Below the pieces are notes generated by a model, which worked only from the letters and a program-made list of their open reading frames with translations, made no database searches and was not told where the DNA came from. From DATKUC01 sp964553615 (GTDB lineage Bacteria; Spirochaetota; Spirochaetia; DSM-27196; DATKUC01): a DNA stretch of 64,000 nucleotides. Where the stretch lies: NCBI GenBank assembly GCA_964553615.1, contig CAZKMA010000016.1, positions 1 to 64,000 of the forward strand. Direction: 5' to 3'. The translations under genes and the position numbers were made by a program. Shown piece by piece: positions 24,410 through 33,099 of this stretch (position 1 is the first letter of the stretch; each line of letters opens with the position of its first letter).

Positions 24410-25996
24410 TCACCTCAGAAACCCCATGGCGACCTGAAGTCCGCCAATAAGGGCACCGAGCAATCCACCAAACAGATTGATCCACTTCAACTGCTTCTCT
24501 ATGATCATGAGCAGGAGATTCTCTACGCTGAGGATATCGAGATTGTTAATCTTATCCTCCACCAACCCCTGAATATTCAATGCCGCCACCGCCTGTGGTA
24601 GCTTCTCATCGATAATAGCGTAGATTCTCCGCGAAATAAAGTCGTCGAGCGAAGCCTTCTGCTCATCACTCAATGCAAGAAGATCTCCCAACGGCCGCGT
24701 TCGCGCCTCATCAAGGAGGCCTCCGAGCAGCGTTGTCGCAATTGAGGACGCTTCACTGGCCGCGGATGGCCGGTTGCGCAGGGAAAGGACCTTCTCATCC
24801 AGCCACTGGTGTACCGACGGCTCGGTAATTCCCAGAACCTGGCGCATTATGTCAATTAACGCCTCTCCCTCGTGAGATTGTATAAGCTGATGGACGTAGC
24901 GCGCAATGCGCCACTGTCCGTCCGGCCCGGTCACCGTCCGCGCAACGATCGAAAACGCCTTTCGGGCGGTCACCGGCAGATCAATTCCGGCATCGCGAGT
25001 CAGATCTGCAAGCCCCATTGTTCGAATGTTCTGCATCCAGCGCGATACCGCTGAAATGATTCTCCCTTTGGTTTCGGGACTCTGTGCTGCCTGCCGGAGT
25101 GCGTCTATCACGTCTTCGATAATCTGCGGCATGCGCTCTTCGAGCGTGCGATCGTACTGTCCGGCACTGATAAGGAACCGCTGAAAAAAGTTCAGCCGCT
25201 CAAACACACTCCTCAGAACTTCCTTTCCGCGCACAGAAAAATCACGCTTCACATCGTCCTCGTTGAGCCAGTGCAGAGCGCCCCGAACAAGGGGCATGTA
25301 CATTCTGGAAGCAACAAGCGTCAGACGTGTCACCGACTCGTCGCTCAGGAAGTTTTCCACCTTCACGTTGTCGGCAAGAAGATCTTCAATCCATTTCACA
25401 CCGGCGTCCGCGATGGTCAATTGCAAATCGGGCCCAAGGAGGCGGGCGACAACCGGTCCAAGTTTTTCAACAACCTCTTCCTCCGTTCCCCGGTACTCGG
25501 TCGGGATCAGGTCGCGGAGCGAGAGTCGAGAAAGAAATTCAAAGCCTCGGCGAACAAAATCGTGAGAAACACGATCGAAACTGCTTGACTGGATAAAGCG
25601 TGAAAACAGTCCAGTGAGAAAATCCGCAAGTCCCTGCGTTACCGGCGCAATATCAGACTCCGGCCGGCCGTCCGGCCGCGTGGCAAGAATGTGAGACGTT
25701 AGTTCGGCAACCTGCGTGCGGACACTCTGCTGGAACCCGGCAGCGCCGACATGATCACGAACCGTCTCCGCATTCAACAGCTGCGTCGAGACCATACGGC
25801 CAATACTCTTTGCAAGCTGATAACGCTCTCGGGGAATGATTCCCGGAGTAAACGGAACGCGGATGCCGAACACTCGCTTTGCAGTCAAGGGCCTGAACAA
25901 CATTCTTATGGCAATTGCATTTGTTACGAAGCCGATAACGGCGCCAAGGATTGGTGGAAGAGCGTACGGAAGGATAGGGAGCAGGAAGCTAATCAT
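24410..25996 (-). CDS. DUF445-family membrane protein
   Basis: 528 aa. The N-terminus (LPPILGAVIGFVTNAIAIRMLFRPL, ~14-38) and the following FTPGIIPRERYQLAKSIGRMVSTQLL are typical of DUF445 (YheB-type) proteins. The C-terminus ends in another hydrophobic helix (FGGLLGALIGGLQVAMGFL), so both ends are in the membrane with a long helical soluble middle. The biochemical role of the family is unknown. The start overlaps the upstream lipoprotein gene by 8 nt, so the two are probably co-translated. Confidence 0.9.
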   Translation of the reverse strand: MISFLLPILPYALPPILGAVIGFVTNAIAIRMLFRPLTAKRVFGIRVPFTPGIIPRERYQLAKSIGRMVSTQLLNAETVRDHVGAAGFQQSVRTQVAELTSHILATRPDGRPESDIAPVTQGLADFLTGLFSRFIQSSSFDRVSHDFVRRGFEFLSRLSLRDLIPTEYRGTEEEVVEKLGPVVARLLGPDLQLTIADAGVKWIEDLLADNVKVENFLSDESVTRLTLVASRMYMPLVRGALHWLNEDDVKRDFSVRGKEVLRSVFERLNFFQRFLISAGQYDRTLEERMPQIIEDVIDALRQAAQSPETKGRIISAVSRWMQNIRTMGLADLTRDAGIDLPVTARKAFSIVARTVTGPDGQWRIARYVHQLIQSHEGEALIDIMRQVLGITEPSVHQWLDEKVLSLRNRPSAASEASSIATTLLGGLLDEARTRPLGDLLALSDEQKASLDDFISRRIYAIIDEKLPQAVAALNIQGLVEDKINNLDILSVENLLLMIIEKQLKWINLFGGLLGALIGGLQVAMGFLR

Positions 25997-26387
25997 TTTT
26001 CAACAACCCGGATGCATTCTCGGCCCTTTCCCGGGACTCGTAAAGATCCAGGCCGTGACCGAAGGCCCAGCCATCCTGGCTCTCGGATATTACGTGGTAC
26101 CAGTAGTCCCGCATTCCGCGAACAATTTCAGTAGAGCTGCTCTTTGCGGTGATTTCCACAATATCTCCCGAACGGAGAATGAACTCTACGGTTCCATCGG
26201 TCGAGGGTTCTGAGAAGACACGAAGATAGCCTGCACGCGCGACTCCCCAGTGTGCACGTACTGAAAGAACGGGAGTCGGCGGAAGGACAATTGGCTTCGG
26301 AGCCTCTGTTCGTCCGCACCCGTAGACAGTGAGAGAGAGTGCCACAACGACAAGTACAAGGTAGTATCGACCTCTCACCATTTTCAT
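25989..26387 (-). CDS. Putative lipoprotein with a bacterial SH3-like domain
   Basis: 132 aa from ATG 26387. The N-terminus has basic residues (KMVRGRYY), a hydrophobic core and a lipobox VYGC, so Cys24 would be lipidated. Residues ~45-110 (VARAGYLRVFSEPSTDGTVEFILRSGDIVEI ... YWYHVISESQDGWAFGHGLDLY) look like an SH3b domain, often used to bind cell-wall peptides. An in-frame GTG at 26417 would add ten residues; neither start has a good ribosome site. It overlaps the downstream DUF445 gene by 8 nt. Function not known. Confidence 0.8.
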   Translation of the reverse strand: MKMVRGRYYLVLVVVALSLTVYGCGRTEAPKPIVLPPTPVLSVRAHWGVARAGYLRVFSEPSTDGTVEFILRSGDIVEITAKSSSTEIVRGMRDYWYHVISESQDGWAFGHGLDLYESRERAENASGLLKND

Positions 26388-26398
26388 CAGTCGCGCTG

Positions 26399-26427
26399 TT
26401 GGCTCTCCGTTCGGCACTCGGTATACT
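26399..26427 (+). promoter_or_regulatory. Promoter for the outer-membrane-protein gene
   Basis: TTGGCT (26399-26404), 17 bp and TATACT (26422-26427). The predicted start at about 26434 gives a ~165-nt leader for the gene at 26599. Confidence 0.55.
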
Positions 26428-26452
26428 CAGGAGCGGCACGCTGAATGTCGAC

Positions 26453-26544
26453 TCCCTGGAACGCGAAGTGATTCGTGGATATTTCCTGCACCATTTATGG
26501 TATTCCAGGGAATATCTTCGTACTTTCGTCGTAGCCTAAGATAT
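26453..26544 (+). promoter_or_regulatory. Leader with overlapping, mutually exclusive hairpins
   Basis: Three pairings share bases. A: TCCCTGGAA (26453-26461) with TTCCAGGGA (26503-26511). B: GATATT (26478-26483) with AATATC (26511-26516). C: ATATCTT (26512-26518) with AAGATAT (26538-26544). A small CCAT/ATGG hairpin sits inside A. B and C cannot form together. This is the form of a switching leader, but no known riboswitch class is recognised. Confidence 0.35.
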
Positions 26545-26598
26545 CTGAAATCAACGTGAGGTGCAACCTCGCACCATGGGGAGCAATAGAGGCGAAGA

Positions 26599-27573
26599 AT
26601 GCCGGCACGAACAGGCAATTGGACATACACTGCCTCTCGGATTCTTCTCATGTGCCTGATTCCGGCGTTCCTTCTTCTCCGCGCCCCCGTGCTCCAGGCG
26701 CAGCCAATCGGCAGCAGCGGGAACGGGTTCGAGTTCCGAACCGGCATGTCGATCCGCGTGGACGCTCTCCAATGGAGCATTGCCGGCGCAAACTCCATTC
26801 CGAACATCCTGTCCGAGCTCACGTGGTGGAACCTTGTGTCGCCGAATGCAAGTTTCTCCATAAGGGTCCGAAGCGGCAGAATCCGCGGGGAAGTCTCTGC
26901 AGATATCGGTCCGATCGTGAGCGGTCTGAATACCGACTATGACTACAATGGAAACAATCGAAGCGATGAACTGATGCACTCGGACAACTCGGCGGGAGGC
27001 GGGCTACTGGCCGATGTCCGCCTCGGCGCAGGTTACAGCACAGTACTACGCTCCGCGCTCGGTACAATGCGGGTCGATCTGCTCGCGGGCCCCTACTTCT
27101 CAATGCAGAACCTGGTGGTGAAAGACGGCATTCAGTATGAACCCGGGAAAGCACCGTATTCCCTTCCGGGACTCACTGCCACTTACAACGCGCGATGGAT
27201 TGGGCCCTGGATCGGCGTTGCCGATGAAATTGCACTTCCCGGCCAGCGCTTTCTGACCGGACGACTCGATCTCAACTACGCGTTCTATCTGGCAACGGCA
27301 GATTGGATAAAGAGATCAGATTTTCTCCATCCGGTCAGTTTCCAGCACTGGGCTCAGGGTGGCGGGTTGCGCGCCGAGCTGGGAATTCAGGTTCCACTTA
27401 CGAAAGGGACGTGGCTCGGGGTTCGCTGCTGGGCAAGCATTTTCACTACCGCGCCTGGAACGGACCGCCTCTACACTCCTTCGGGCTCATTCGAGAGCCT
27501 CCTGAACGGCGCAACATGGCAGAGTTACGGAATTGCAATGGCTCTATCAGCTCGGCAGACAAGAAGAAACTGA
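26599..27573 (+). CDS. Probable outer-membrane beta-barrel protein
   Basis: 324 aa. A signal peptide (RILLMCLIPAFLLLRAPVLQAQ, cleaved near residue 35) precedes a chain of alternating polar and hydrophobic strands rich in Gly, Tyr and Trp. The segment ALQWSIAGANSIPNILSELTWWNL resembles the start of omptin-like / Protochlamydia outer-membrane-protein domains; I could not check for protease residues. It ends in ATWQSYGIAMALSARQTRRN rather than a canonical terminal Phe. A GAGGCGAAGA stretch precedes the ATG. It is transcribed alone from 26399-26427 and converges on uvrB with a 2-nt gap and no visible terminator. Confidence 0.8.
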   Translation: MPARTGNWTYTASRILLMCLIPAFLLLRAPVLQAQPIGSSGNGFEFRTGMSIRVDALQWSIAGANSIPNILSELTWWNLVSPNASFSIRVRSGRIRGEVSADIGPIVSGLNTDYDYNGNNRSDELMHSDNSAGGGLLADVRLGAGYSTVLRSALGTMRVDLLAGPYFSMQNLVVKDGIQYEPGKAPYSLPGLTATYNARWIGPWIGVADEIALPGQRFLTGRLDLNYAFYLATADWIKRSDFLHPVSFQHWAQGGGLRAELGIQVPLTKGTWLGVRCWASIFTTAPGTDRLYTPSGSFESLLNGATWQSYGIAMALSARQTRRN

Positions 27574-27575
27574 TC

Positions 27576-29564
27576 CTACTTCCCGAGCTCCTTCAGCCGT
27601 TCAATCTCGTCTCGAACCACTGCGGCCTCTTCAAACTCGAGGTTTTTCGCATGCTCGAGCATCAGCTTCTCGAGCTCTCGTATAAGTGAACTTCGCTGCG
27701 CGGGAATCATGACGTTGAAAGATTTTTCCAGGATTTCCACCGACATCTGCTCTACGCGCCTCTTCTCTTCCTTGCGCCGCAGAAGGATGTCCTGAATGTT
27801 CTTCTTGACCGTGGTCGGGGTAATACCATGCTCGATATTGTATGCGCTCTGGATACTCCGCCGCCGTTCTGTCTCATCCATCGCCTTCTGCATGGCGTCG
27901 GAAACACGATCGGCATACATAATGACCTTTCCGTTTGAATTCCGCGCCGCGCGACCGATTGTCTGAATGAGAGCTGTCGCAGAACGAAGAAATCCAATCT
28001 TGTCCGCGTCCAGAATTGCAATGAGTGACACCTCCGGAAGATCTAGTCCTTCGCGAAGGAGGTTTATGCCGACCAGTACATCAAACTTGCCCTGTCGAAG
28101 CTGGGTTAGAATCTCTACCCTCTCAATGGTCTCTATCTCCGAGTGGAGGTACCGAACCTTCAGGCCCAGGTTGCTCAGATAATTACTCAGGTCCTCCGCC
28201 ATTTTCTTCGTCAGTGTAGTGACGAGGGTTCGCTCATTAGCGCGGATACGTTCGCGGATCTCCCCATACAGATCCTCTATCTGGCCTTCTGTTCGACGAA
28301 CGACAATCTCCGGGTCAAGAAGACCCGTGGGACGGATAAGCTGCTCGACCACTTGAACCGACCGCTTCAGTTCCTCTTCGTCCGGAGTTGCAGACACGAA
28401 GATTGTTCTCTGAATGAGATCCTCGAATTCCGCAATGAAAAGCGGGCGATTATCCAGAGCGGAAGGAAGGCGAAATCCGTACTCCACCAGAGACAATTTG
28501 CGAGATCGGTCCCCCGCATACATTCCACGCAGCTGTGGGATGGTCACGTGAGACTCATCGATAAATGTGAGAAACTCATCCGGAAAGTAATCCAGCAGCA
28601 CTGCCGGCCGTTCACCTTCCTCACGGCCACTCAGATGGCGAGAATAGTTTTCGATGCCCGAACAATACCCCATCTCTTCGAGCATCTCCATATCATATTC
28701 CGTTCGACTCTTCAACCGTTGTGCCTCTACCAGCTTGTTCTGGGAAATCAGCTCCGAGTGCCGGACCCCGAGCTCTGCACGAATCTTCTCCACTGCCGGA
28801 AGCATCTGAGTCTCCGGCATGACGAAGTGTTTGGCCGGATATATGAATAACACTTCGAGCTCTTCGATTGTGTCCCCGGTAACTGGATGAATCCTGCGGA
28901 TTCTCGACACACTGTCCCATTCGAGTTCGACGCGATACGCTTCTTCCTGGTACGCAGGATAAATTTCGAGGACATCCCCCTTTATGCGAAAGGTGGCCCT
29001 TCCGAGAACTGAATCATTTCTTTCGTATTGGAGCGAGACCAAACGCGCACGTACCGCCCCCAGGTCCAGCGTTCCTCCGCGGTCAATCCGGATACGCATG
29101 TTCCGGTAATCGCGCGGGCTTCCCAGCCCGTAGATGCATGAAACCGTTGCAACGACAATTACATCGCGACGTTCCATGAGACTGGTGGTTGCGGACAACC
29201 GCATCCGATCTATCTCCTCGTTTATTGACGAGTCTTTCTCTATGTACAGATCGCGGGAGGCGACGTATGCCTCCGGTTGATAGTAATCGTAGTATGATAC
29301 GAAGTATTCAACGGCGTTATTCGGGAAAAAATCCTTGAACTCGCGATACAGCTGCGCCGCAAGGGTCTTGTTGTGTGAGATGATCAGACTGGGCAACTGC
29401 ACTTGCTCAATGATTTTCGCCATTGTGTAAGTCTTCCCCGAGCCGGTCACGCCCTTGAGCGTCTGATACCGCTGGCGTTCGAGCACACCACGGCTGAGAC
29501 TCTCAATTGCCTGTCCCTGATCTCCTGCCGGCTGGAAAGCCGAAATGGTCTGAAATGCGCCCAT
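27576..29564 (-). CDS. uvrB: Excinuclease ABC subunit B
   Basis: 662 aa. The damage-verifying helicase of nucleotide excision repair. Visible: SAFQPAGDQGQAIESL, Walker A GVTGSGKTYTMA, the beta-hairpin YYDYYQPEAY, FIDESHVTIPQLRGM, GINLLREGLDLPEVSL, QTIGRAARN and the C-terminal UVR motif (LEKLMLEHAKNLEFEEAAVVRDEIERLKEL) that binds UvrC. An ATG at 29579 is in frame, but ATG 29564 fits the family start (MGAFQTISAF) and has GGTAGG 4 nt upstream. It is the last gene of comM-htrA-uvrB. Confidence 0.97.
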   Translation of the reverse strand: MGAFQTISAFQPAGDQGQAIESLSRGVLERQRYQTLKGVTGSGKTYTMAKIIEQVQLPSLIISHNKTLAAQLYREFKDFFPNNAVEYFVSYYDYYQPEAYVASRDLYIEKDSSINEEIDRMRLSATTSLMERRDVIVVATVSCIYGLGSPRDYRNMRIRIDRGGTLDLGAVRARLVSLQYERNDSVLGRATFRIKGDVLEIYPAYQEEAYRVELEWDSVSRIRRIHPVTGDTIEELEVLFIYPAKHFVMPETQMLPAVEKIRAELGVRHSELISQNKLVEAQRLKSRTEYDMEMLEEMGYCSGIENYSRHLSGREEGERPAVLLDYFPDEFLTFIDESHVTIPQLRGMYAGDRSRKLSLVEYGFRLPSALDNRPLFIAEFEDLIQRTIFVSATPDEEELKRSVQVVEQLIRPTGLLDPEIVVRRTEGQIEDLYGEIRERIRANERTLVTTLTKKMAEDLSNYLSNLGLKVRYLHSEIETIERVEILTQLRQGKFDVLVGINLLREGLDLPEVSLIAILDADKIGFLRSATALIQTIGRAARNSNGKVIMYADRVSDAMQKAMDETERRRSIQSAYNIEHGITPTTVKKNIQDILLRRKEEKRRVEQMSVEILEKSFNVMIPAQRSSLIRELEKLMLEHAKNLEFEEAAVVRDEIERLKELGK

Positions 29565-29569
29565 TGAGC

Positions 29570-30811
29570 CTACCGCCATTGAAACCGCTCGGGCCGTTCC
29601 GAGAGTCTCACGTTGAACTCCATCCGGCCGCGCCCGCGCATTACAGCCACAGGAACCACCTCCCCCGGTTTCGTGTTCTCGAGTGCTTCATAGAGATTTG
29701 CAAGGCTCTTCACGGAGCGCCCGTTGGCCTCAATAATAATATCACCGCCTAGATAGATCGTCGTGTTTCCGTAACGCACGGCACGGCTCGCGCTGCCGCC
29801 CTTAATCCCGGCCCGCTCGGCGTTTCCGCCCCGATCGATCTGAGAGACAAGAACCCCGTTGTCGACGGAAAGCCGTGCGTACCGTACGAGCGGAGGGAAC
29901 AGTTGGCGGGGGACGATATCTATCCATCCGCGTTTGACCACGCCATACTGAATGAGATCGGGCACCACCCGCCGGGCTGTATCCACCGGGACCGCAAATC
30001 CAATTCCGATGGATCCTCCGGACGGAGAATAGATCATTGTATTTATTCCAATCATGTTTCCGGCAGAATCAAGCAGCGGCCCTCCCGAGTTCCCCGGGTT
30101 TATCGCGGCGTCGGTCTGAATCATGCCTCTGATTACCAGATTATTCTGTGTCTGCAATGGCCTTCCGAGCCCCGAAACAATGCCTGACGTCAACGTCCGG
30201 TCAAGGCCAAACGGATTTCCGATGGCAAGCACCTTCTGACCAACACGCAAATCGGCGGACCGTCCCAACGGCACGGTGACAAGTTCCACTCCATGCGGTG
30301 GAGAGAATTTCACCACGGCCAGATCGTTTTCGCTATCCGCACCAATCACTTCGCCTGGAAGCTGGGTACCGCCGACAAGGGTTACAAATACCTTCGCCGC
30401 ATTTGCTACCACGTGGTTGTTGGTAAGCACGTATCCACGCGCGTCGATTATCGATCCGGAACCGGATCCGCCGGATTGCGGCACAGGTTCCAAAAACCAG
30501 TTGTACGCGACTGTTTCAGTGGTAAGGTTGACAACTCCCCGATTTCGCTCTTCGTAGACCCGGATATTGTTCAACTCATCCTGCGTAAAGCTCGGTTGCG
30601 TGTCCACGGGCAACGCATCCGCTGCCGTTCTCGGGTTGCCGCCAGGACTCATTCCTTGAATCGTCTCAACCCGAGCGCCGGCGGTATGCTGATCGGATGA
30701 GCTTCCTCCCGGCAGGATCGAAACAGCGTTGAGCACCAGGATGCACAGAAGAATAAATGAGACACTGCCCACCGAAAAAAGAATGACCTGACGTCCGCTA
30801 TACAGTCGCAT
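29570..30811 (-). CDS. htrA: HtrA/DegP-family serine protease
   Basis: 413 aa from ATG 30811. One transmembrane anchor (~8-32), a low-complexity linker, then an S1C trypsin fold with the triad His133 (LTNNHVV), Asp163 (ENDLAVVKF) and Ser242 (NPGNSGGPL), and a single PDZ domain (~300-400). The layout is that of a membrane-anchored periplasmic protease like DegS/HtrA. The frame can be extended to an ATG at 30880 that overlaps the comM stop, but ATG 30811 has GGGG 8 nt upstream, the anchor begins there, and a promoter (30830-30858) lies inside the extension. It is followed by uvrB after 5 nt. Confidence 0.94.
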   Translation of the reverse strand: MRLYSGRQVILFSVGSVSFILLCILVLNAVSILPGGSSSDQHTAGARVETIQGMSPGGNPRTAADALPVDTQPSFTQDELNNIRVYEERNRGVVNLTTETVAYNWFLEPVPQSGGSGSGSIIDARGYVLTNNHVVANAAKVFVTLVGGTQLPGEVIGADSENDLAVVKFSPPHGVELVTVPLGRSADLRVGQKVLAIGNPFGLDRTLTSGIVSGLGRPLQTQNNLVIRGMIQTDAAINPGNSGGPLLDSAGNMIGINTMIYSPSGGSIGIGFAVPVDTARRVVPDLIQYGVVKRGWIDIVPRQLFPPLVRYARLSVDNGVLVSQIDRGGNAERAGIKGGSASRAVRYGNTTIYLGGDIIIEANGRSVKSLANLYEALENTKPGEVVPVAVMRGRGRMEFNVRLSERPERFQWR

Positions 30812-30829
30812 CCGTAACACCCCGTTTAG

Positions 30830-30858
30830 AATATATCTGCACCGCACGACTGCTTCAA
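30830..30858 (-). promoter_or_regulatory. Promoter of htrA(-uvrB)
   Basis: On the minus strand, TTGAAG (30853-30858), 17 bp and TATATT (30830-30835), with a predicted start ~12 nt before the htrA ATG at 30811. It lets htrA be expressed apart from comM. Confidence 0.6.
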
Positions 30859-30876
30859 GGGATATGCTTCGGCAGG

Positions 30877-32448
30877 TCAATTCAACGAAGGCTCTCCGCT
30901 CCAGAAGTAATCCCCATCGCCGTAGCGCCTGTACTGGGCGGCTTCGAGGACCGCTTCTTCTCCGATAAGCGAGCCGTGGCCATCCAGATCCGATATTGTG
31001 CGTGCAAGGCGCAGGATGGAAACCATTGCTCGGGAGGAAATCCTCATTCGTCTTACAATTGTCTCAAAGATGGTGCGGGCTCCTGGTTCCAGACGACAGT
31101 ATTGCTGGACCTTGCCGGGCGACACTCTACCGTTTCTCGCAAAAGTTTCGGACGCATACCGGCTTTCCTGCAGGCCAACCGCGCGGATAACACGAGCCTT
31201 CATCTGGGCACTCCCAATGCCGTCTTCCTGAAAGAGAGTCCCGACTTCGGTCTGGGACACGGGGACCCGCATATCCACCCGGTCCAGGAGTGCTCCTCCC
31301 AACCTTTTCCAGTAGCGGTGCAGGTCATCCGGAGAACAGAGACAGACCGCATTGTCTCGTCCGAGATTTCCGCACGGACATGGGTTCGCTGCCATAATAA
31401 GTTGAAAACATGCCGGGAACCGGTACGTTCGTTCCGCGCGCGCTATTGATACTACGCCGTCCTCCAGAGGTTCCCGAAGACTCTGAAGTATATTCTGGCG
31501 AAACTCCGGCACTTCGTCGAGAAACAAAACGCCGCGATGGGCAAGGGAGATCTCCCCCGGTCGCACACCCCTTCCACCACCGATGATGCCTTCGAGAGAT
31601 GCCGAATGATGCGGTGCTCGAAACGGCCGGCGTAGTATCAGACCGCAATCCGGGTCCAGAAGGCCTGCGATCGAATGAATTCGCGTAACTTCGAGCGCCT
31701 CAGCACGGGTAAGGGACGGGAGGATTCCGGGCACCCGCCGAATGGCCATAGTCTTTCCACTTCCGGGTGGGCCGAAAAGCAATACATGGTGGAGCCCGGC
31801 GGCCGCTATTTCGATTGCCCGTTTTACGACCGGGAGTCCCCGAAGATCGCTGAAATCCCCGACTGTATGTCCTGAGTCTTTGCCACCTGTGTCATCTTCC
31901 GATCCTGGCTGAAATGGTGGAAGAGGCCTTGATTGATTCGCTTCCAGGTCATGGAGCACACGAGATGCCTCGGCGAGGCGTGAAATTCCCGCAACCCTGG
32001 CATTGGCCACGGCGCTTCCTTCGGCCACGTTCAGCGCGGGTACCACGAACGTGTGTATACCCCGGCTCACCCCGCCCGCCACGGCAGAAAGGACTCCGGC
32101 AACAGCGCGGACTCCGCCGTCCAGCTGAAGTTCCCCCAGAAACATAACTCCTTCCGAGTCGGGCACACGAATTTGCGCCGTCGCGGCCAGAAGACCAATG
32201 GCTATTGGCAGGTCCAGCAACGCGCCTGCCTTTGGGACACCCGCCGGGGCCAGGTTCACAACAATCCGGTCGACCGGATAGCTGAATCCACTGTTGCGAA
32301 CGGCTACGCGCACCCGCTCACGCGCCTCCCGAACCGCCCCGCCGGCAAGTCCAACAATCTCCATTCCCGGGATACCGCGGCGGATATCGACTTCCACGGT
32401 TACCAGTTCACCATCGAAACCTGCGTGCGTAAACCCAAAAATGCGCAT
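30877..32448 (-). CDS. comM: ComM/YifB-type Mg-chelatase-like AAA+ ATPase
   Basis: 523 aa. An N-terminal LonC-like domain (VDIRRGIPGMEIVGLAGGAVREARERVRVAVRNSGF), a central AAA+ domain (FGPPGSGKTMAIRRVPGILPSL, FRAPHHSASLEGIIGGG, GVLFLDEVPEF, MAANPCPCGNLG with its cysteines) and a C-terminal helical domain (ISSRAMVSILRLARTISDLDG). ComM is a hexameric helicase that promotes branch migration in natural transformation. I chose ATG 32448 with GGGG about 5 nt before it; the frame extends to 32475. It is 40 nt downstream of rnhA. Confidence 0.95.
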   Translation of the reverse strand: MRIFGFTHAGFDGELVTVEVDIRRGIPGMEIVGLAGGAVREARERVRVAVRNSGFSYPVDRIVVNLAPAGVPKAGALLDLPIAIGLLAATAQIRVPDSEGVMFLGELQLDGGVRAVAGVLSAVAGGVSRGIHTFVVPALNVAEGSAVANARVAGISRLAEASRVLHDLEANQSRPLPPFQPGSEDDTGGKDSGHTVGDFSDLRGLPVVKRAIEIAAAGLHHVLLFGPPGSGKTMAIRRVPGILPSLTRAEALEVTRIHSIAGLLDPDCGLILRRPFRAPHHSASLEGIIGGGRGVRPGEISLAHRGVLFLDEVPEFRQNILQSLREPLEDGVVSIARAERTYRFPACFQLIMAANPCPCGNLGRDNAVCLCSPDDLHRYWKRLGGALLDRVDMRVPVSQTEVGTLFQEDGIGSAQMKARVIRAVGLQESRYASETFARNGRVSPGKVQQYCRLEPGARTIFETIVRRMRISSRAMVSILRLARTISDLDGHGSLIGEEAVLEAAQYRRYGDGDYFWSGEPSLN

Positions 32449-32488
32449 AGTGCCCCGTACTGTACTACGGAACAATCACGGCACCGAT

Positions 32489-32944
32489 TCATACAGTTAA
32501 CGTGTCTATTGCCTCATGAACCAAATTGTCGCACAACTCGTTGAACTCGTTCCCGGAATGCCCCTTGACCCACTCCCAGGATATCCGACGCTCGCTCTGC
32601 AATTCGTGCAGAACTACCCAGAGATCCTGGTTCTTGACCGGTTTTCGATTGCTGGTCTTCCAACCGTTTTTCAACCACGTATGAATCCACTCAGAAACCC
32701 CGCGGCGCACATACTCTGAATCGGTTATGACCCGTACAGCTTCCCCGTCCGAAGGTAAACCAACTTCGTCCAGATACCGCAACGCCATGATAACTGCGGT
32801 GAGTTCCATCCGGTTGTTGGTCGTTTGACGCTCCGCACCGTTCCTGGTGGTAGACAGACCGTCGCGTACCAGTACGAACGCCCACCCGCCGGGCCCGGGG
32901 TTTCCGATGCATCCGCCGTCAGTGTAAATAATAGCTGTATTCAT
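32489..32944 (-). CDS. rnhA: Ribonuclease HI
   Basis: 151 aa. It cuts the RNA strand of RNA-DNA hybrids. The catalytic residues are all present: Asp9 (IYTDGG), Glu47 (NNRMELTA), Asp75 (ITDSEYV), with His129 (VKGHSGN) and Asp139 (NELCDNLV); the basic handle WLKNGWKTSNRKPVKNQDLW (~90-109) is also there. The start could be ATG 32944 or an in-frame GTG at 32956; GTGAG is the only ribosome-site-like stretch, 7 nt before the ATG. It is the first gene before comM on this strand. Confidence 0.96.
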   Translation of the reverse strand: MNTAIIYTDGGCIGNPGPGGWAFVLVRDGLSTTRNGAERQTTNNRMELTAVIMALRYLDEVGLPSDGEAVRVITDSEYVRRGVSEWIHTWLKNGWKTSNRKPVKNQDLWVVLHELQSERRISWEWVKGHSGNEFNELCDNLVHEAIDTLTV

Positions 32945-33028
32945 GTTGTTGCTCACTACCCGGTAATCTCTGTATCACCGTAATTGAAAATCAGGACGCC
33001 AAGTAAATTTCTGTATTACAAAATAGTC

Positions 33029-33057
33029 TTGACATTTCTATACTTTATACATATTTT
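33029..33057 (+). promoter_or_regulatory. Strong promoter before the orphan TRD gene
   Basis: A perfect TTGACA (33029-33034), 17 bp and TATTTT (33052-33057), in DNA far richer in A+T than its surroundings. It lies ~45 bp before the ATG at 33100. Confidence 0.75.
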
Positions 33058-33099
33058 ATTGAAAAATCTACTAACGGCCAACGCCAACAGGAAAAGAAA

